Positions 17,332 to 27,200 are shown, counted from the stretch's first letter. The stretch: DNA of 64,000 nt from Bacillus salipaludis (GCF_004358205.1 NZ_SMYO01000005.1:62001-126000); one strand, 5' to 3'. Program-made: numbers and translations. The notes: generated from the sequence alone by a model not told the origin.

Positions 17332-18105
17332 TTGGAACATTTACTTGGACAAGAATGGGAAATTGTCCCGGCTGGTGGAGCGACTGGAGAAGCTTTTTTT
17401 GCCCGGTATCAGGATCAAAAGCTTTTTCTGAAACGTAATTCTTCTCCATTTCTTGCAGTCTTATCTGCTGAAGGCATTGTCCCGAAGCTTGTTTGGACAA
17501 AACGATTGGAAAATGGTGATGTGATAACAGCACAGCAATGGCTTTCCGGAAGAGAACTTAAGCCGGCTGAAATGGATCAAGAAGTCGTCGCAAAACTTTT
17601 GAAGAAAATTCATCGCTCGGAGCCAATGCTAGGCATGTTAAGCCGCCTGGAAAAAACGGCAATGTCTCCTGAAACGATTTTTCAATCCGTGCAATCACAA
17701 TTAGATTCAGAGGTCCTGGGATTACCGGAAGTGCAAAAAACGATGGACTTTTTAAAAGAAGAAGTATCAAATATTTATAGCGAGGAAAAGGTTGTTTGCC
17801 ATGGTGATGTTAATCATAACAACTGGCTGCTCGATGAAAACAACCAGTTGTATTTGATTGATTGGGACGGTGCCATGATTGCTGACCCTGCTATTGATTT
17901 AGGATTACTGCTTTATTGGTATATTTCAGAAGAAAGCTGGGACAAATGGTTAGCGATGTATGGAAAAATGTTAACAGACGATTTAAGACTGAGAATGAAA
18001 TGGTATGTGGCCATTCAAACTATATCTTCCATACAATGGCATAAAAATAAAAGTAGATTTCAGGAAATGGATAAGTGGGTTAAGTTTTTAAATGTCATTC
18101 TTTAA
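17332..18105 (+). CDS. ccrZ: CcrZ/YtmP aminoglycoside-phosphotransferase-fold kinase
   Basis: 257 residues from TTG 17332 with GAAGGTG upstream. APH/choline-kinase fold: Brenner motif VCHGDVNHNNWLLDE with catalytic Asp159, then LIDWDGAMIADPAIDL with metal-binding Asp177. It corresponds to B. subtilis YtmP, the homologue of pneumococcal CcrZ, which links cell division to replication initiation. Placement just before trmB is the conserved context. Its stop codon directly abuts the stop of the convergent ytzH with no spacer. Substrate in Bacillus is not settled; a small sugar- or nucleoside-type substrate is plausible from the fold. Confidence 0.88.
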   Translation: MEHLLGQEWEIVPAGGATGEAFFARYQDQKLFLKRNSSPFLAVLSAEGIVPKLVWTKRLENGDVITAQQWLSGRELKPAEMDQEVVAKLLKKIHRSEPMLGMLSRLEKTAMSPETIFQSVQSQLDSEVLGLPEVQKTMDFLKEEVSNIYSEEKVVCHGDVNHNNWLLDENNQLYLIDWDGAMIADPAIDLGLLLYWYISEESWDKWLAMYGKMLTDDLRLRMKWYVAIQTISSIQWHKNKSRFQEMDKWVKFLNVIL

Positions 18106-18384
18106 TTATGAGAATTGATCAATATTACTAACCCACCCGGATAGGTTTTCTTGGTTTGAAAGGATATGCTGGTCTAAATCAGCAGTCTGAGCTCCATTTT
18201 GGCTGTACTGATAAACTTCCTGCAAAATGCTTTTTACATTTTGATCGACTTGTGTATTAACCATAAGGGATTTTACTAAACGTTCCAATTGTTCACATTC
18301 AGCAACAGATCCACAGCAATCTGTTTGATGATTGCTTAATATATCTTTTAGTAACGTAACTTGGTCTTGGTGACTTAATGGCAT
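18106..18384 (-). CDS. ytzH: YtzH-like protein
   Basis: 92 residues from ATG 18384, chosen because GAAAGGGTG lies 7 bases upstream; a longer in-frame start at 18462 has no such site. The product (MPLSHQDQVTLLKDILSNHQ...) is a small, helical, acidic protein matching B. subtilis YtzH, with a CCGSVAECEQLERLVK segment. There is no membrane segment and no known function. It is convergent with ccrZ: the two stop codons are immediately adjacent (18103-18105 and 18106-18108), and no terminator hairpin separates them, so the transcripts must overlap. Confidence 0.85.
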   Translation of the reverse strand: MPLSHQDQVTLLKDILSNHQTDCCGSVAECEQLERLVKSLMVNTQVDQNVKSILQEVYQYSQNGAQTADLDQHILSNQENLSGWVSNIDQFS

Positions 18385-18552
18385 AGCGTAACACCCTTTC
18401 AAGTGATAATAAGTAGAATTCACAGTTAGGTTGTGAATTCTTTTTTTGTTTATACATTGCATCTAAGTTACTTGATTTCCAAAAGATTCGCCTTGCACTT
18501 ATGGATCATAGCATGTTAAAGTTTGAACGAAAATATTTTTAGGAGTGTAAAA

Positions 18553-19215
18553 ATGAGACTTCGAAATAAGCCTTGGGCAAAGGAGAAAATAGAGCAGCAC
18601 CCACAATATATAGTTCCCAATCCTGAAGATTTTAAAGGAAGATGGAAGGAAGCATTTGTGAAAGATCAGCCGCTTCACATCGAAATTGGAACAGGCAAAG
18701 GCCGTTTTATTACAGAAATGGCGAAGGCTCACCCGGACATTAATTATATGGGGATTGAGGTATACGACAGCGTGATTGTTGCGGCTTTAGATCGCTTAAT
18801 TGAAGCGGATTTACCGAACCTTAAGCTATTAAATGTTAATGCAGAGGATTTAGAAAAATACTTTGCAAAAAACGATGTGGCTCGCGTGTATTTGAATTTT
18901 TCCGATCCATGGCCAAAAGTACGTCATGAAAAAAGAAGATTAATGTATAAAGACTTTTTGAAAAAGTATGAGGACATATTAATCGATGGTGGGGAAATTC
19001 ATTTTAAAACGGATAATCAAGGTTTATTTGAATATTCGTTAAGGAGCTTTTCGGAATATGGTTTATTATTGAAATTTGTCAGTCTCGACCTTCATAACAG
19101 TGATTATGAAGGGAATATCATGACAGAATATGAACAAAAATTCTCTGAAAAAGGCAACCGCATATACCGTTCAGAAGTAAAATATCAAAATGAAGGAAAG
19201 GACAGTTCTTTATAG
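18553..19215 (+). CDS. trmB: tRNA (guanine-N7-)-methyltransferase TrmB
   Basis: 220 residues from ATG 18553, set by AGGAG at 18541-18545 rather than an in-frame ATG 30 bases upstream. Rossmann SAM-binding motif [16 protein letters not shown], then the conserved [18 protein letters not shown] catalytic block and the [11 protein letters not shown] segment. It forms m7G46 in tRNA variable loops. It matches B. subtilis YtmQ/TrmB, next to ccrZ as usual. A terminator overlaps its 3' end. Confidence 0.95.
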   Translation: MRLRNKPWAKEKIEQHPQYIVPNPEDFKGRWKEAFVKDQPLHIEIGTGKGRFITEMAKAHPDINYMGIEVYDSVIVAALDRLIEADLPNLKLLNVNAEDLEKYFAKNDVARVYLNFSDPWPKVRHEKRRLMYKDFLKKYEDILIDGGEIHFKTDNQGLFEYSLRSFSEYGLLLKFVSLDLHNSDYEGNIMTEYEQKFSEKGNRIYRSEVKYQNEGKDSSL

Positions 19216-19228
19216 GGCTGTCTTTTTT
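19197..19228 (+). terminator. Terminator overlapping the trmB stop codon
   Basis: AAAGGACAG (19197-19205) pairs with CTGTCTTT (19218-19225), followed by TTT. Confidence 0.75.
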
Positions 19229-19281
19229 GTTTTCCTGAATTATCAGACAATGGTAAAATAAAGGAAGAGGAGGAGAGGTCC

Positions 19282-20118
19282 GTGGAAAAATTACAAATTG
19301 GAAGGGTAACGCTTACATGGCTTACCGGAGGAGTTACAAACTTGGATGGCGGTGCGATGTTTGGTGTTGTTCCAAAAATATTGTGGGATAGAAAATATCG
19401 GGCTAACGAAAAAAACCAAATTGAATGTCCGACAGATCCGATATTAATTCAAATGGATGGGATGAAAATATTAGTTGAGTCCGGAATCGGAAAAGGAAAA
19501 TTAACAGAAAAACAATTGCGGAATTTTGGGGTAACAAAAGAATCGGAATTGGATTCATCTCTTGAAAAAGTAGGACTAAAACCGGAAGAAATTGATTACG
19601 TTCTTATGACTCATTTGCATTTTGATCATGCAGGCGGTCTTACGAAACTTGTTGATGGGGAATATGTTTCAGCTTTTCCAAATGCGAAAATTATTACGTC
19701 AAAAATTGAATGGGATGAAATGCGTACCCCTAATATCCGCTCCAAAAATACATATTGGAAGGAAAATTGGCAGGCAATTGAAAAACAGGTCATACCCTTT
19801 GATGAAAAGTGGAACTTAGGTTCCCTCACCTTGATTCATACCGGTGGACATAGTAATGGACATTCGATTTTACTCATTGAAGATGGCGATGAGGTTGCCA
19901 TTCATATGGCGGATTTACTGGCAACTCACGCCCATCAAAATGTGCTCTGGGTAATGGCCTATGATGATTACCCAATGGATTCGATTGCCGCAAAAGAAAA
20001 ATGGCTGCCATATGCCCTTGAGAAAAATGCCTGGCTTACCTTTTATCATGATGCTTTTTATCGTGCAGTTAAATGGGATCTAGACGGACAACTAACGGAT
20101 GCCATTAAAAGAAACTAA
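19282..20118 (+). CDS. ytnP: YtnP metallo-beta-lactamase-fold lactonase
   Basis: 278 residues from GTG 19282, preceded by GAGGAGGAGAGG. Metallo-beta-lactamase fold with the dinuclear zinc motif HLHFDH at 111-116, followed by [14 protein letters not shown] and the metal aspartate in [13 protein letters not shown]. subtilis YtnP is reported as a quorum-quenching lactonase that interferes with signalling of other bacteria, related to AHL lactonases. No signal peptide is seen, so it acts inside the cell. It stands alone between trmB and the convergent ytzB. Confidence 0.9.
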   Translation: MEKLQIGRVTLTWLTGGVTNLDGGAMFGVVPKILWDRKYRANEKNQIECPTDPILIQMDGMKILVESGIGKGKLTEKQLRNFGVTKESELDSSLEKVGLKPEEIDYVLMTHLHFDHAGGLTKLVDGEYVSAFPNAKIITSKIEWDEMRTPNIRSKNTYWKENWQAIEKQVIPFDEKWNLGSLTLIHTGGHSNGHSILLIEDGDEVAIHMADLLATHAHQNVLWVMAYDDYPMDSIAAKEKWLPYALEKNAWLTFYHDAFYRAVKWDLDGQLTDAIKRN

Positions 20119-20162
20119 AAAAAATGGGGCGTACCTATCAGTACGGCCCGTTTTTATTCTAT

Positions 20163-20477
20163 TTACTTGGTAACATGAACGTCTATGACCGTTCCCGTTT
20201 TAGCATCAGCGACAAATTCATATTGCTCGGCTGTACCCTCGTTATTTTTGGATATGCCGCCTTTATATACTTGATAATGGATATGTTGCTTTTGGTAGGG
20301 CACAGCTTCCATATGTATCCATGACCCGTTGATGTCTCCGTTTTGTTTAAACTGTTTTTTTACATTTGCTAATACCCGCTCAGGTGAAACTGTTGAATTT
20401 TTTGAAATGATTTCTCTTACTGCTAAACTGCTTATTGCTCCTGCTGCCGCACCAATGATAAATGATTTCCAGTTCAT
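20163..20477 (-). CDS. ytzB: PepSY-domain membrane-anchored protein YtzB
   Basis: 104 residues. One N-terminal hydrophobic helix (WKSFIIGAAAGAISSLAV), then a single PepSY domain ending YEFVADAKTGTVIDVHVTK. PepSY domains are extracytoplasmic and thought to restrain peptidases. The size and position next to ytnP and ytoP match B. subtilis YtzB. Upstream is CGGAGGTACAGAAGGT before the ATG. The 20118-20162 gap has an imperfect GC-rich hairpin that may serve as terminator for both convergent genes. Confidence 0.85.
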   Translation of the reverse strand: MNWKSFIIGAAAGAISSLAVREIISKNSTVSPERVLANVKKQFKQNGDINGSWIHMEAVPYQKQHIHYQVYKGGISKNNEGTAEQYEFVADAKTGTVIDVHVTK

Positions 20478-20660
20478 ACCTTCTGTACCTCCGAAATATG
20501 ATTTAGAAAAGAAAACGTTTCGGTTAAGAATTCTCCTTTTAGTATATCGTATTTAATGGTCTGAACATAATATAACCATTGGCGATTTGAAATGTTGGTC
20601 ATCTAGGAAATGATTCTGTAAAATAAATGTATACATAAATAAATTTTAAGGAGTTTGAAA

Positions 20661-21734
20661 ATGAACGAACAAACATTAAAGCTTTTTCAAACCTTGACAG
20701 AGCTTCCCGGCGCTCCTGGAAATGAACATCTTGTGAGAAAATTTATGCGGGAACATTTAACACCTTATGCGGATGAAATTATTCAAGATAACCTTGGAAG
20801 TATTTTCGGTGTGAAAAGGAGTAATGAGAGTGGTCCCACCGTAATGGTAGCAGGACATATGGATGAAGTGGGCTTTATGGTTACTTCCATTACCGATAAC
20901 GGAATGATTCGTTTCCAAACACTTGGCGGCTGGTGGAGCCAGGTTCTTTTAGCACAGCGGGTTCAAATCATGACGAAAAATGGCCCAGTTATTGGCGTCG
21001 TGGGCTCAATTCCTCCTCATTTACTCGATGATTCAAAGAAAAATAAACCGATGGAAATCAAGAATATGCTGATTGACATTGGTGCGGATGACCGTGAGGA
21101 TGCGAAGAGGATTGGCATTAAGCCAGGTCAGGCAATTTTACCGATTTGTCCATTTACTCCAATGGCCAATGAGAAGAAAATTTTAGCGAAGGCTTGGGAT
21201 AATCGTTATGGCTGCGGATTAGCGATTGAACTACTTCAGGCAGTAAAGGATGAAATTTTGCCAAATACTCTATATTCCGGAGCTACGGTCCAAGAAGAAG
21301 TAGGATTAAGAGGTGCACAGACTGCTGCCAATATGATTAATCCTGATATCTTTTTTGCACTAGATGCAAGCCCTGCTAATGATATGTCAGGGAAGAAGTC
21401 AGAATTTGGCCAGTTAGGAAAAGGGACATTGCTGCGAATCCTTGATCGCTCAATGGTTACCCATCGTGGAATGAGAGAATTCGTCCTCGATATGGCTGAA
21501 ACCCATAGTATTCCATATCAATATTTCGTGTCGCAAGGCGGTACAGATGCAGGAAGGGTTCACTTGTCCAATGAAGGTGTTCCAAGCGCCGTAATCGGAA
21601 TATGCTCTCGCTACATCCATACCCATGCTTCGATTATTCATGTAGATGATTATGCCGCAGCTAAAGAATTATTAGTCAAACTTGTAAAAGCATGTGACAA
21701 ATCAACGGTAGATTCTATAAAAGCAAATAGTTAA
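20661..21734 (+). CDS. ytoP: M42 family aminopeptidase YtoP
   Basis: 357 residues from ATG 20661, set by AAGGAG at 20648-20653; a TTG six bases upstream is too near the site. M42 glutamyl aminopeptidase/endoglucanase-like fold with metal ligands in [39 protein letters not shown] (catalytic Glu) and the last histidine in [11 protein letters not shown]. It is a cobalt- or zinc-dependent cytoplasmic aminopeptidase, often a dodecamer in this family. Length equals B. subtilis YtoP (357). It is followed by the DUF84 gene in the same direction. Confidence 0.94.
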   Translation: MNEQTLKLFQTLTELPGAPGNEHLVRKFMREHLTPYADEIIQDNLGSIFGVKRSNESGPTVMVAGHMDEVGFMVTSITDNGMIRFQTLGGWWSQVLLAQRVQIMTKNGPVIGVVGSIPPHLLDDSKKNKPMEIKNMLIDIGADDREDAKRIGIKPGQAILPICPFTPMANEKKILAKAWDNRYGCGLAIELLQAVKDEILPNTLYSGATVQEEVGLRGAQTAANMINPDIFFALDASPANDMSGKKSEFGQLGKGTLLRILDRSMVTHRGMREFVLDMAETHSIPYQYFVSQGGTDAGRVHLSNEGVPSAVIGICSRYIHTHASIIHVDDYAAAKELLVKLVKACDKSTVDSIKANS

Positions 21735-21790
21735 ATATTAAGAGGGGGCATTTGGATATGCCTCTTTTTAGCGAAAAAAGGAGCGGCACC

Positions 21791-22306
21791 ATGAAAATCA
21801 TTATCGGAACTAAGAACCCTGCTAAAATTTCCGCAGTTAAAAATGCATTTGTTGAAACAGAAGCGGAGTTTCTCTCCTTAGATATCCCGTCAGAAGTAAG
21901 TGACCAGCCGTTTTCGGATGATGAAACAATTCAAGGAGCAATCAATCGGGCACAGGGGGCTCTAGGACAAGGAAATGGTGATCTAGGTATTGGACTTGAA
22001 GGCGGTGTCCAAGAATCCAAACATGGGCTATTAATTGTAAATTGGGGGGCACTTGTTGCAAAAGGCAGAGAACCGATTATTGCTGGAGGAGCAAGAATTC
22101 TGCTCCCTGAAGAAGTTGCGGCACGTTTGAGGGCAGGAGAAGAATTAGGGCCAGTAATGGAGGATTTCTCCAACAAGGAAAATGTCCGTAAAAAAGAAGG
22201 TGCAATCGGAATTTTTACCAATGGATTCATTAAACGGGATGAAATGTTTACCCATATCGTGAAGCTGCTAGTTGGACAATACACCTATCAAATAAATAGG
22301 GAATAA
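21791..22306 (+). CDS. DUF84 / YjjX-type inosine-xanthosine triphosphatase
   Basis: 171 residues from ATG 21791 with AAAGGAG upstream. An earlier in-frame ATG at 21752 has no good site. The N-terminus KIIIGTKNPAKISAVKNAF is the nucleotide-binding signature of the Ham1/YjjX superfamily, followed by DQPFSDDETIQGAINRA and LGIGLEGGVQ. YjjX-type enzymes remove non-canonical ITP and XTP from the nucleotide pool. It lies directly downstream of ytoP and upstream of a lipoprotein gene. Confidence 0.85.
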   Translation: MKIIIGTKNPAKISAVKNAFVETEAEFLSLDIPSEVSDQPFSDDETIQGAINRAQGALGQGNGDLGIGLEGGVQESKHGLLIVNWGALVAKGREPIIAGGARILLPEEVAARLRAGEELGPVMEDFSNKENVRKKEGAIGIFTNGFIKRDEMFTHIVKLLVGQYTYQINRE

Positions 22307-22322
22307 AGAAATTTCTCCTTGT

Positions 22323-22378
22323 TTCGACAACAAATATCGACAAATACCTTGTCATGTAAAGAATGTGAAAGGTATGAT
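22323..22378 (+). promoter_or_regulatory. Candidate sigma-A promoter with two Spo0A-box-like sites
   Basis: TTGTCA (22349-22354), 18 bp, TATGAT (22373-22378). Upstream, TTCGACA (22323-22329) is an exact reverse 0A box (TGTCGAA) and ATCGACA (22336-22342) is a one-mismatch copy 13 bp away. The promoter is plausible; Spo0A control is only suggested, because such 7-mers occur by chance. Confidence 0.45.
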
Positions 22379-22413
22379 GTATATAGGAATGGTCGAAAAA
22401 GGAGGGAAATCAT

Positions 22414-22920
22414 CTGAAATTCTTTAAGACAATTTTTATTTGTATCCTAGCTATTCTCATATTAAGTTCCTGTGGGAAGCCATCATTGAAAGAGGCAAGT
22501 AAGACCGCTGTTGAAACTGTCAAAACTACTTTTAATGAAGACACGAAGAAGCCTAACAAAAAAAGCGGAGAATTCCAATTTTACCTGCCATTTGGCTATG
22601 AGATTAATGATAAATCGCCTAATAATATAGTTTTAAAAAATGGTTCAAGAACTTTTATCCTATTTAATAATCCGCAAGAAGATTTGGCAAGTGAAGTAGT
22701 TTACAAAGCAACAGTGGCACAATATAAGCATCTTTATACAAATGAAAAATTTAAGAAAAATAATGAACTTGGATTTATCTTGGTAAAACATTTGAAGGAT
22801 GATTTGAATGAAGTTACGGTAGGAATTGGTGGAACCAAGATGACCACTCAAACTAAAACAAGCAGTTTAGCAGATGACGCTAAAACGATGATGCAGATTG
22901 TTCATTCAATAAAAAAATAA
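22414..22920 (+). CDS. Small lipoprotein with apparent CTG start
   Basis: 168 residues if translation begins at CTG 22414. GGAGGG at 22401-22406 is correctly spaced for this CTG, and no ATG, GTG or TTG is available between it and an internal ATG at 22486. Starting at CTG gives a full lipoprotein signal, (M)KFFKTIFICILAILILSSCGK, with the LSSC lipobox and Cys20; starting at 22486 would remove it and leave no ribosome binding site. The mature part has an EFQFYLPFGYEINDKSP core with no known catalytic motif. It lies directly before ytpP, 10 codons or fewer apart. Function unknown; likely anchored outside the membrane. Confidence 0.72.
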   Translation: MKFFKTIFICILAILILSSCGKPSLKEASKTAVETVKTTFNEDTKKPNKKSGEFQFYLPFGYEINDKSPNNIVLKNGSRTFILFNNPQEDLASEVVYKATVAQYKHLYTNEKFKKNNELGFILVKHLKDDLNEVTVGIGGTKMTTQTKTSSLADDAKTMMQIVHSIKK

Positions 22921-22936
22921 GCAGGAGGTAATGAAA

Positions 22937-23251
22937 TTGAAAAATTTAGAGTCTATGGAGCAATTTGAACAACTTCGGGATAAGGGAAAAACGATTTTTA
23001 TGTTTTCAGCAAACTGGTGCGGGGATTGCCGTTTTATTGAACCGTTCCTGCCTGAAATCGAAGAAAATTTTAAAGAATATACTTTTGTTCATGTTGACCG
23101 CGATCAGTTTATAGATCTTTGCCAGCAGCTTGATGTATTTGGAATTCCGAGCTTTATTGGCTTTGAAAATGGAAAAGAACTTGGTCGCTTTGTTAGTAAG
23201 GATCGAAAAACCCAAGAGGAAATCGAAAACTTCATCAAGGGCCTAAAATAA
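22937..23251 (+). CDS. ytpP: Thioredoxin-like protein YtpP
   Basis: 104 residues if started at TTG 22937. AGGAGG at 22923-22928 is 8 bases from this TTG but only 2 bases from an in-frame ATG at 22931, so the TTG is preferred. Thioredoxin fold with active site FSANWCGDCRFIEP (Cys28 and Cys31), a cis-proline region GIPSFIGFENGKELGRF, and no signal peptide. The CGDC pair differs from thioredoxin CGPC and suggests a different redox potential. It corresponds to B. subtilis YtpP and is ended by the hairpin at 23264. Confidence 0.9.
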   Translation: MKNLESMEQFEQLRDKGKTIFMFSANWCGDCRFIEPFLPEIEENFKEYTFVHVDRDQFIDLCQQLDVFGIPSFIGFENGKELGRFVSKDRKTQEEIENFIKGLK

Positions 23252-23263
23252 TTACGTTTCTCT

Positions 23264-23293
23264 CTCCATCTCCTTTTGAGATGGAGTTTTTTT
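23264..23293 (+). terminator. Terminator of ytpP
   Basis: CTCCATCTC (23264-23272) / GAGATGGAG (23278-23286), then TTTTTTT. Confidence 0.92.
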
Positions 23294-23325
23294 AAAAGAA
23301 AATTTAACATTCGACTTTGAGAATT

Positions 23326-23473
23326 GTCCAGCTCCAGCGCCCAGCGACTAGTGTACTTCACTCGCCTCCCTACGATAAGTCAACATCGAATCGCTAACGC
23401 TCTTCGTGTTTCCTTTATCTCAATCGACTCGCTCCAGTCCTGTCGTGTGCTAAACGGGCGCTTCCGCTTTTCT
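23326..23473 (+). repeat. Family A dispersed repeat, copy 2 (divergent middle)
   Basis: Same ends as copies at 1431 and 35990 (GTCCAGCTCCAGCGCC ... GGGCGCTTCCGCTTTTC), but the interior is different, with CACTCGCCTCCC and CAATCGACTCGCTCC blocks. The conserved ends with a variable centre suggest that the ends define the family. Confidence 0.72.
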
Positions 23474-23518
23474 TATGTTACAATAAGTGCGCATCTCCTT
23501 TGATATGGAGGGATAAGG

Positions 23519-24313
23519 ATGAAAATGGATAGTAAGAAAATGCGAAAAGAATTAGAACAGCGATTGGCGGCTCCTGGTCGGAACTTTACGTATAACCGTG
23601 ATAAAGATCAGCTCCGAATCGAAAATTCTGCGGCTGGAAAAGGAATTACGGTTTCTTTATCTGGAATAATTGCTAATTGGCATACCAATAAAGAAAAAGC
23701 GATTGATGAAGTGGTTTATTATGTTGAAGAAGGCCTAAAGGCGATGGAAGATAAAATCCAGTTAACAAACCACGAGAAACATATTTTCCCTGTTATTCGT
23801 TCTACATCATTTCCGGCTGAAGCAGAAGAGGGTGTTCCTTTTTTAGTCGATGAGCATACAGCGGAGACGAAAATCTATTATGCGATTGATATGGGAAAAA
23901 CGTATCGTTTAATTGATTCACGTGTGCTGGAAAATGAGGGTTGGGAAGCAAATCGGATAAGAGAAATTGCGTTATTTAATGCCAGATCCCTTCCAACCCC
24001 ATTAAAGGAAGATCATGTTGCTGGAAATGTCTTTTATTTCCTTAACACAAATGATGGGTATGATGCCAGCCGGATTTTAAATAAAGGCTTTTTAAATGAG
24101 ATGCAAAAGAAAGTTTCAGGAACAATGGTATTAGCTGTACCGCATCAGGATGTGCTGGTCATTGCGGATATTCGAAATGACAGAGGCTATGATGTTCTAG
24201 CACAATTAGCGATGAGCTTCTTTGCTAATGGCCATGTGCCCATCACGGCATTGTCATTTTTGTACGAGGATGGGGAACTAGAACCAATCTTTATTTTAGG
24301 AAAAAATAAGTGA
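23519..24313 (+). CDS. ytpQ: DUF1444 protein YtpQ
   Basis: 264 residues, soluble, DUF1444 family, matching B. subtilis YtpQ (about 269). ATG 23519 follows GGAGGG with 6-base spacing. Recognisable blocks include [32 protein letters not shown] and [19 protein letters not shown]. No catalytic motif is evident; the function is unknown. In B. subtilis ytpR (a tRNA-binding-domain protein) follows; here only about 160 bp lie before sftA, so ytpR is absent from this position. Confidence 0.9.
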   Translation: MKMDSKKMRKELEQRLAAPGRNFTYNRDKDQLRIENSAAGKGITVSLSGIIANWHTNKEKAIDEVVYYVEEGLKAMEDKIQLTNHEKHIFPVIRSTSFPAEAEEGVPFLVDEHTAETKIYYAIDMGKTYRLIDSRVLENEGWEANRIREIALFNARSLPTPLKEDHVAGNVFYFLNTNDGYDASRILNKGFLNEMQKKVSGTMVLAVPHQDVLVIADIRNDRGYDVLAQLAMSFFANGHVPITALSFLYEDGELEPIFILGKNK

Positions 24314-24324
24314 CAAAAATGAGG

Positions 24325-24353
24325 AAGGATCACAACAAAAAGTGGTCTTTTTT
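24325..24353 (+). terminator. Terminator of ytpQ
   Basis: GATCAC (24328-24333) pairs with GTGGTC (24342-24347), extended by A-T pairs, followed by a T-run. Confidence 0.7.
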
Positions 24354-24477
24354 CATTTGTATTTTAAGAATTCCAACCTATTCCACTATATTTCGACTGA
24401 TTTTTAGATTTCTTGTCGAAATATTATCAAATACTGCTAAAATAGAATAATAGATGAAAGTAGAAAGAGTGATAGTT

Positions 24478-27150
24478 TTGAGCTGGATCCAAAACTTTTT
24501 TCAAAGGTTTAAAAATGATGAGGAAGATGAAAATGATTACGAATATGAACTGAACCATTCTAGAATACATAATGAAATGAGAGACTTTCCCTCTAAAAAA
24601 AATAATGAAGGCGGCAGGGATATAGATGCCCGTATTTCCTACCAATATCCAAAAGGGAAAATTCGTTTACCTATTATCCCGGATGAAAAGTCAATCGAAA
24701 ATAAGGGTGCAGCTTCAAAGAAGCGAACAGAAAGACAGCAAAAAAGTAAAGAGACAGAGCATTTTGAGGTTGTGCAAGAGAAAAAGGCAGCTCCTAAAAT
24801 ACAAAAGGAGCAGGAGCCAAAAAAAAGCAGACCTTTTCATGCAACCGAAATTCCATCTCCAGTTTTTGGATTTAAAAGACCTGTGAAAAGCAGCAATTCA
24901 ATCATTGTTGAGCACGAGCTGACTCATTTTATAAAAGAGGATACAGAATCAACCCAAAACAGTCAAAAAATGATGGAAGAGATTCAAGTTCCACCACAGG
25001 AACAAAATGAAAATCCTGTTATCCTGGTAACAGAACCCGGTCCGTTAGTTGAGGAGATTGAAAAAGAGGAAGATTCAAGGTTGGAGCCATCCTTAAATAT
25101 TTCATATTCAATACCGGATCGTGAGCAAGAGATTCCTTCAGTTCAAGCGGTTGAACCTGAAAACTTACCACCACAAATAAGTGTAGAAACCGTTCAGGTG
25201 CATACGGAGAACCCAAGACCAAAACAGTCCCATTTACCATTCAATGTCATGATGTTAAAGCAGGATAAGGAGAAATGGGAAGAAAGAAAAATACAAAGAA
25301 AAATGGGCATGGATTCCCGAATACCGCCTGAAATAAACAAGCCGATAGAAACGGTTAAGAAAGTAAAAGTGGTTCATGAGGAATTGAAGGAAGTGCCAAT
25401 TTTTCAAATAGAGAAGGCTGCACCGAAAAAAGAGGCATTCATTAATGATGAAATCAAGGTCCATTTTGAAGAGGCAACCACTCATGATGAACCTGATGCT
25501 CATAAAGAAGAGGCAACCACTTATGATGAACCCGATGCCCATAAAGAAGAGGCAACCACTTATGATGAACCCGATGCCCATAAAGAAGAGGCAACCACTT
25601 ATGATGAACCTGATGCCCATAAAGAAGAGGCAACCACTTATGATGAACCTGATGCCCATAAAGAAGAGGCAGCCACTTATGATAAAACTGTGGCCCATGA
25701 AGAAGTGGCTATTTCGGCAGCGGATACCTATCAATTTCCTGAATTTTCTTTGTTGAGTCCACCAGTTGTAGTTGAAAAAGATACAGAGTGGATTCAAAAC
25801 CAGGAAAATTTATTAAACCAAACCTTACAAAATTTTAACGTTGGAGCAAAGGTGGTTAATGTAACACAGGGTCCAGCCGTTACACGCTTTGAGGTTCAGC
25901 CTGAGCCGGGTGTCAAGGTAAATAAAATTACAAACCTTAGTGATGATATTAAATTAAGTCTTGCAGCTAGAGATATCCGGATTGAGGCTCCTATCCCAGG
26001 AAAGCATACGATTGGTATTGAAGTTCCTAATCAAAAGTCACGGCCGGTCTTTATAAATGAAATTATCCAAAGTAATGTTTTTAAGGAATCCACCTCGCCC
26101 TTAACGGCTGTATTAGGGCTCGATATTTCAGGAAAACCAATTGTAACTGATTTGAAAAAAATGCCGCACGGCTTAATTGCCGGAGCTACGGGGTCGGGAA
26201 AAAGTGTTTGTATTAACACAATCCTTGTTAGTTTATTATTTAAAGCTAGTCCTGAAGATTTAAAGTTATTGCTGATTGATCCCAAAATGGTTGAATTAGC
26301 TCCTTATAATCGAATCCCACATTTGGTCAGCCCGGTTATAACGGATGTAAAAGCTGCAACAGCTGCCTTAAAATGGGCTGTTGAGGAAATGGAAAGACGC
26401 TACGAGCTTTTTGCCCATACAGGTGTCCGAGATATCAACCGCTTTAACGAACTAGCAATGGAACATAAGAGATATTCCGACAAGCTGCCGTTCATTGTCA
26501 TTATTATTGATGAGTTAGCTGATTTAATGATGATGTCACCGGCAGATGTTGAGGAAGCCATTTGCCGAATTGCCCAAAAGGCTAGAGCGTGTGGGATCCA
26601 TTTAATCGTGGCTACCCAAAGACCTTCTGTAGACGTTATTACAGGGCTAATCAAAGCAAACATTCCAACACGAATTGCTTTTTCCGTTTCATCACAAATT
26701 GATTCGCGAACAATCATTGACATAAGCGGGGCGGAAAAATTGCTTGGACGGGGGGACATGCTCTTTTTAGAAAATGGTTCATCGAAGCCTGTCCGTTTGC
26801 AAGGTACATTTGTTTCTGATGAAGAAATTGACCTTGTTGTTGCACATGTAAGGGAGCAGCAGGAACCGGATTATTTATTTGAACAGGAAGAACTTTTAAA
26901 GAAGGCGCAAGTGACAGAGGAGGAGGATGAACTTTTTTATGAAGCCTGCGAGTTTATCATTGACCATGGCACGGCCTCAACCTCTAGTTTGCAACGCCGT
27001 TTTAAAATCGGGTACAACCGTGCAGCAAGATTAATGGATATGCTTGAAGCAAATGGGTTTATTTCCAGTGCAAATGGAAGTAAACCGCGTGAGGTTTTAA
27101 TTACGGCATCGGATTTAGAAGCCTTTTATGAGGCGAATTCAAATGGATAA
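24478..27150 (+). CDS. sftA: SftA (YtpS) FtsK/SpoIIIE-type DNA translocase
   Basis: 890 residues from TTG 24478 ([11 protein letters not shown]); an in-frame ATG at 24454 is possible but gives an unusual N-terminus. Unlike SpoIIIE there are no membrane helices: the N-terminal half is a charged, low-complexity linker. It contains six 13-residue tandem repeats ([13 protein letters not shown]) at about 331-408. The RecA-like motor follows: Walker A GATGSGKS at 569-576, Walker [12 protein letters not shown] and [13 protein letters not shown], and [21 protein letters not shown]. The C-terminal gamma winged helix ([24 protein letters not shown]) reads KOPS/SRS-type sequences. In B. subtilis SftA clears DNA from the closing septum. 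Confidence 0.93.
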   Translation: MSWIQNFFQRFKNDEEDENDYEYELNHSRIHNEMRDFPSKKNNEGGRDIDARISYQYPKGKIRLPIIPDEKSIENKGAASKKRTERQQKSKETEHFEVVQEKKAAPKIQKEQEPKKSRPFHATEIPSPVFGFKRPVKSSNSIIVEHELTHFIKEDTESTQNSQKMMEEIQVPPQEQNENPVILVTEPGPLVEEIEKEEDSRLEPSLNISYSIPDREQEIPSVQAVEPENLPPQISVETVQVHTENPRPKQSHLPFNVMMLKQDKEKWEERKIQRKMGMDSRIPPEINKPIETVKKVKVVHEELKEVPIFQIEKAAPKKEAFINDEIKVHFEEATTHDEPDAHKEEATTYDEPDAHKEEATTYDEPDAHKEEATTYDEPDAHKEEATTYDEPDAHKEEAATYDKTVAHEEVAISAADTYQFPEFSLLSPPVVVEKDTEWIQNQENLLNQTLQNFNVGAKVVNVTQGPAVTRFEVQPEPGVKVNKITNLSDDIKLSLAARDIRIEAPIPGKHTIGIEVPNQKSRPVFINEIIQSNVFKESTSPLTAVLGLDISGKPIVTDLKKMPHGLIAGATGSGKSVCINTILVSLLFKASPEDLKLLLIDPKMVELAPYNRIPHLVSPVITDVKAATAALKWAVEEMERRYELFAHTGVRDINRFNELAMEHKRYSDKLPFIVIIIDELADLMMMSPADVEEAICRIAQKARACGIHLIVATQRPSVDVITGLIKANIPTRIAFSVSSQIDSRTIIDISGAEKLLGRGDMLFLENGSSKPVRLQGTFVSDEEIDLVVAHVREQQEPDYLFEQEELLKKAQVTEEEDELFYEACEFIIDHGTASTSSLQRRFKIGYNRAARLMDMLEANGFISSANGSKPREVLITASDLEAFYEANSNG
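25468..25701 (+). repeat. 39-bp minisatellite inside sftA (six units)
   Basis: Units start at 25468, 25507, 25546, 25585, 25624 and 25663. Units 2-5 encode an identical [13 protein letters not shown] and are nearly identical in DNA; unit 1 has H for Y, and unit 6 is degenerate ([13 protein letters not shown]). The unit is a multiple of three, so copy-number changes keep the frame. Confidence 0.95.
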
Positions 27151-27200
27151 CCCAATACTCTTTGAATTAAAAAATGAAATATTTGAAATAAAAGTAAATA

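Noticed and set aside
25255..25797. Antisense frame with a striking hydrophobic repeat ([13 protein letters not shown])
   Set aside because: It is the reverse reading of the sftA minisatellite; no start signal, and the sense gene is certain.
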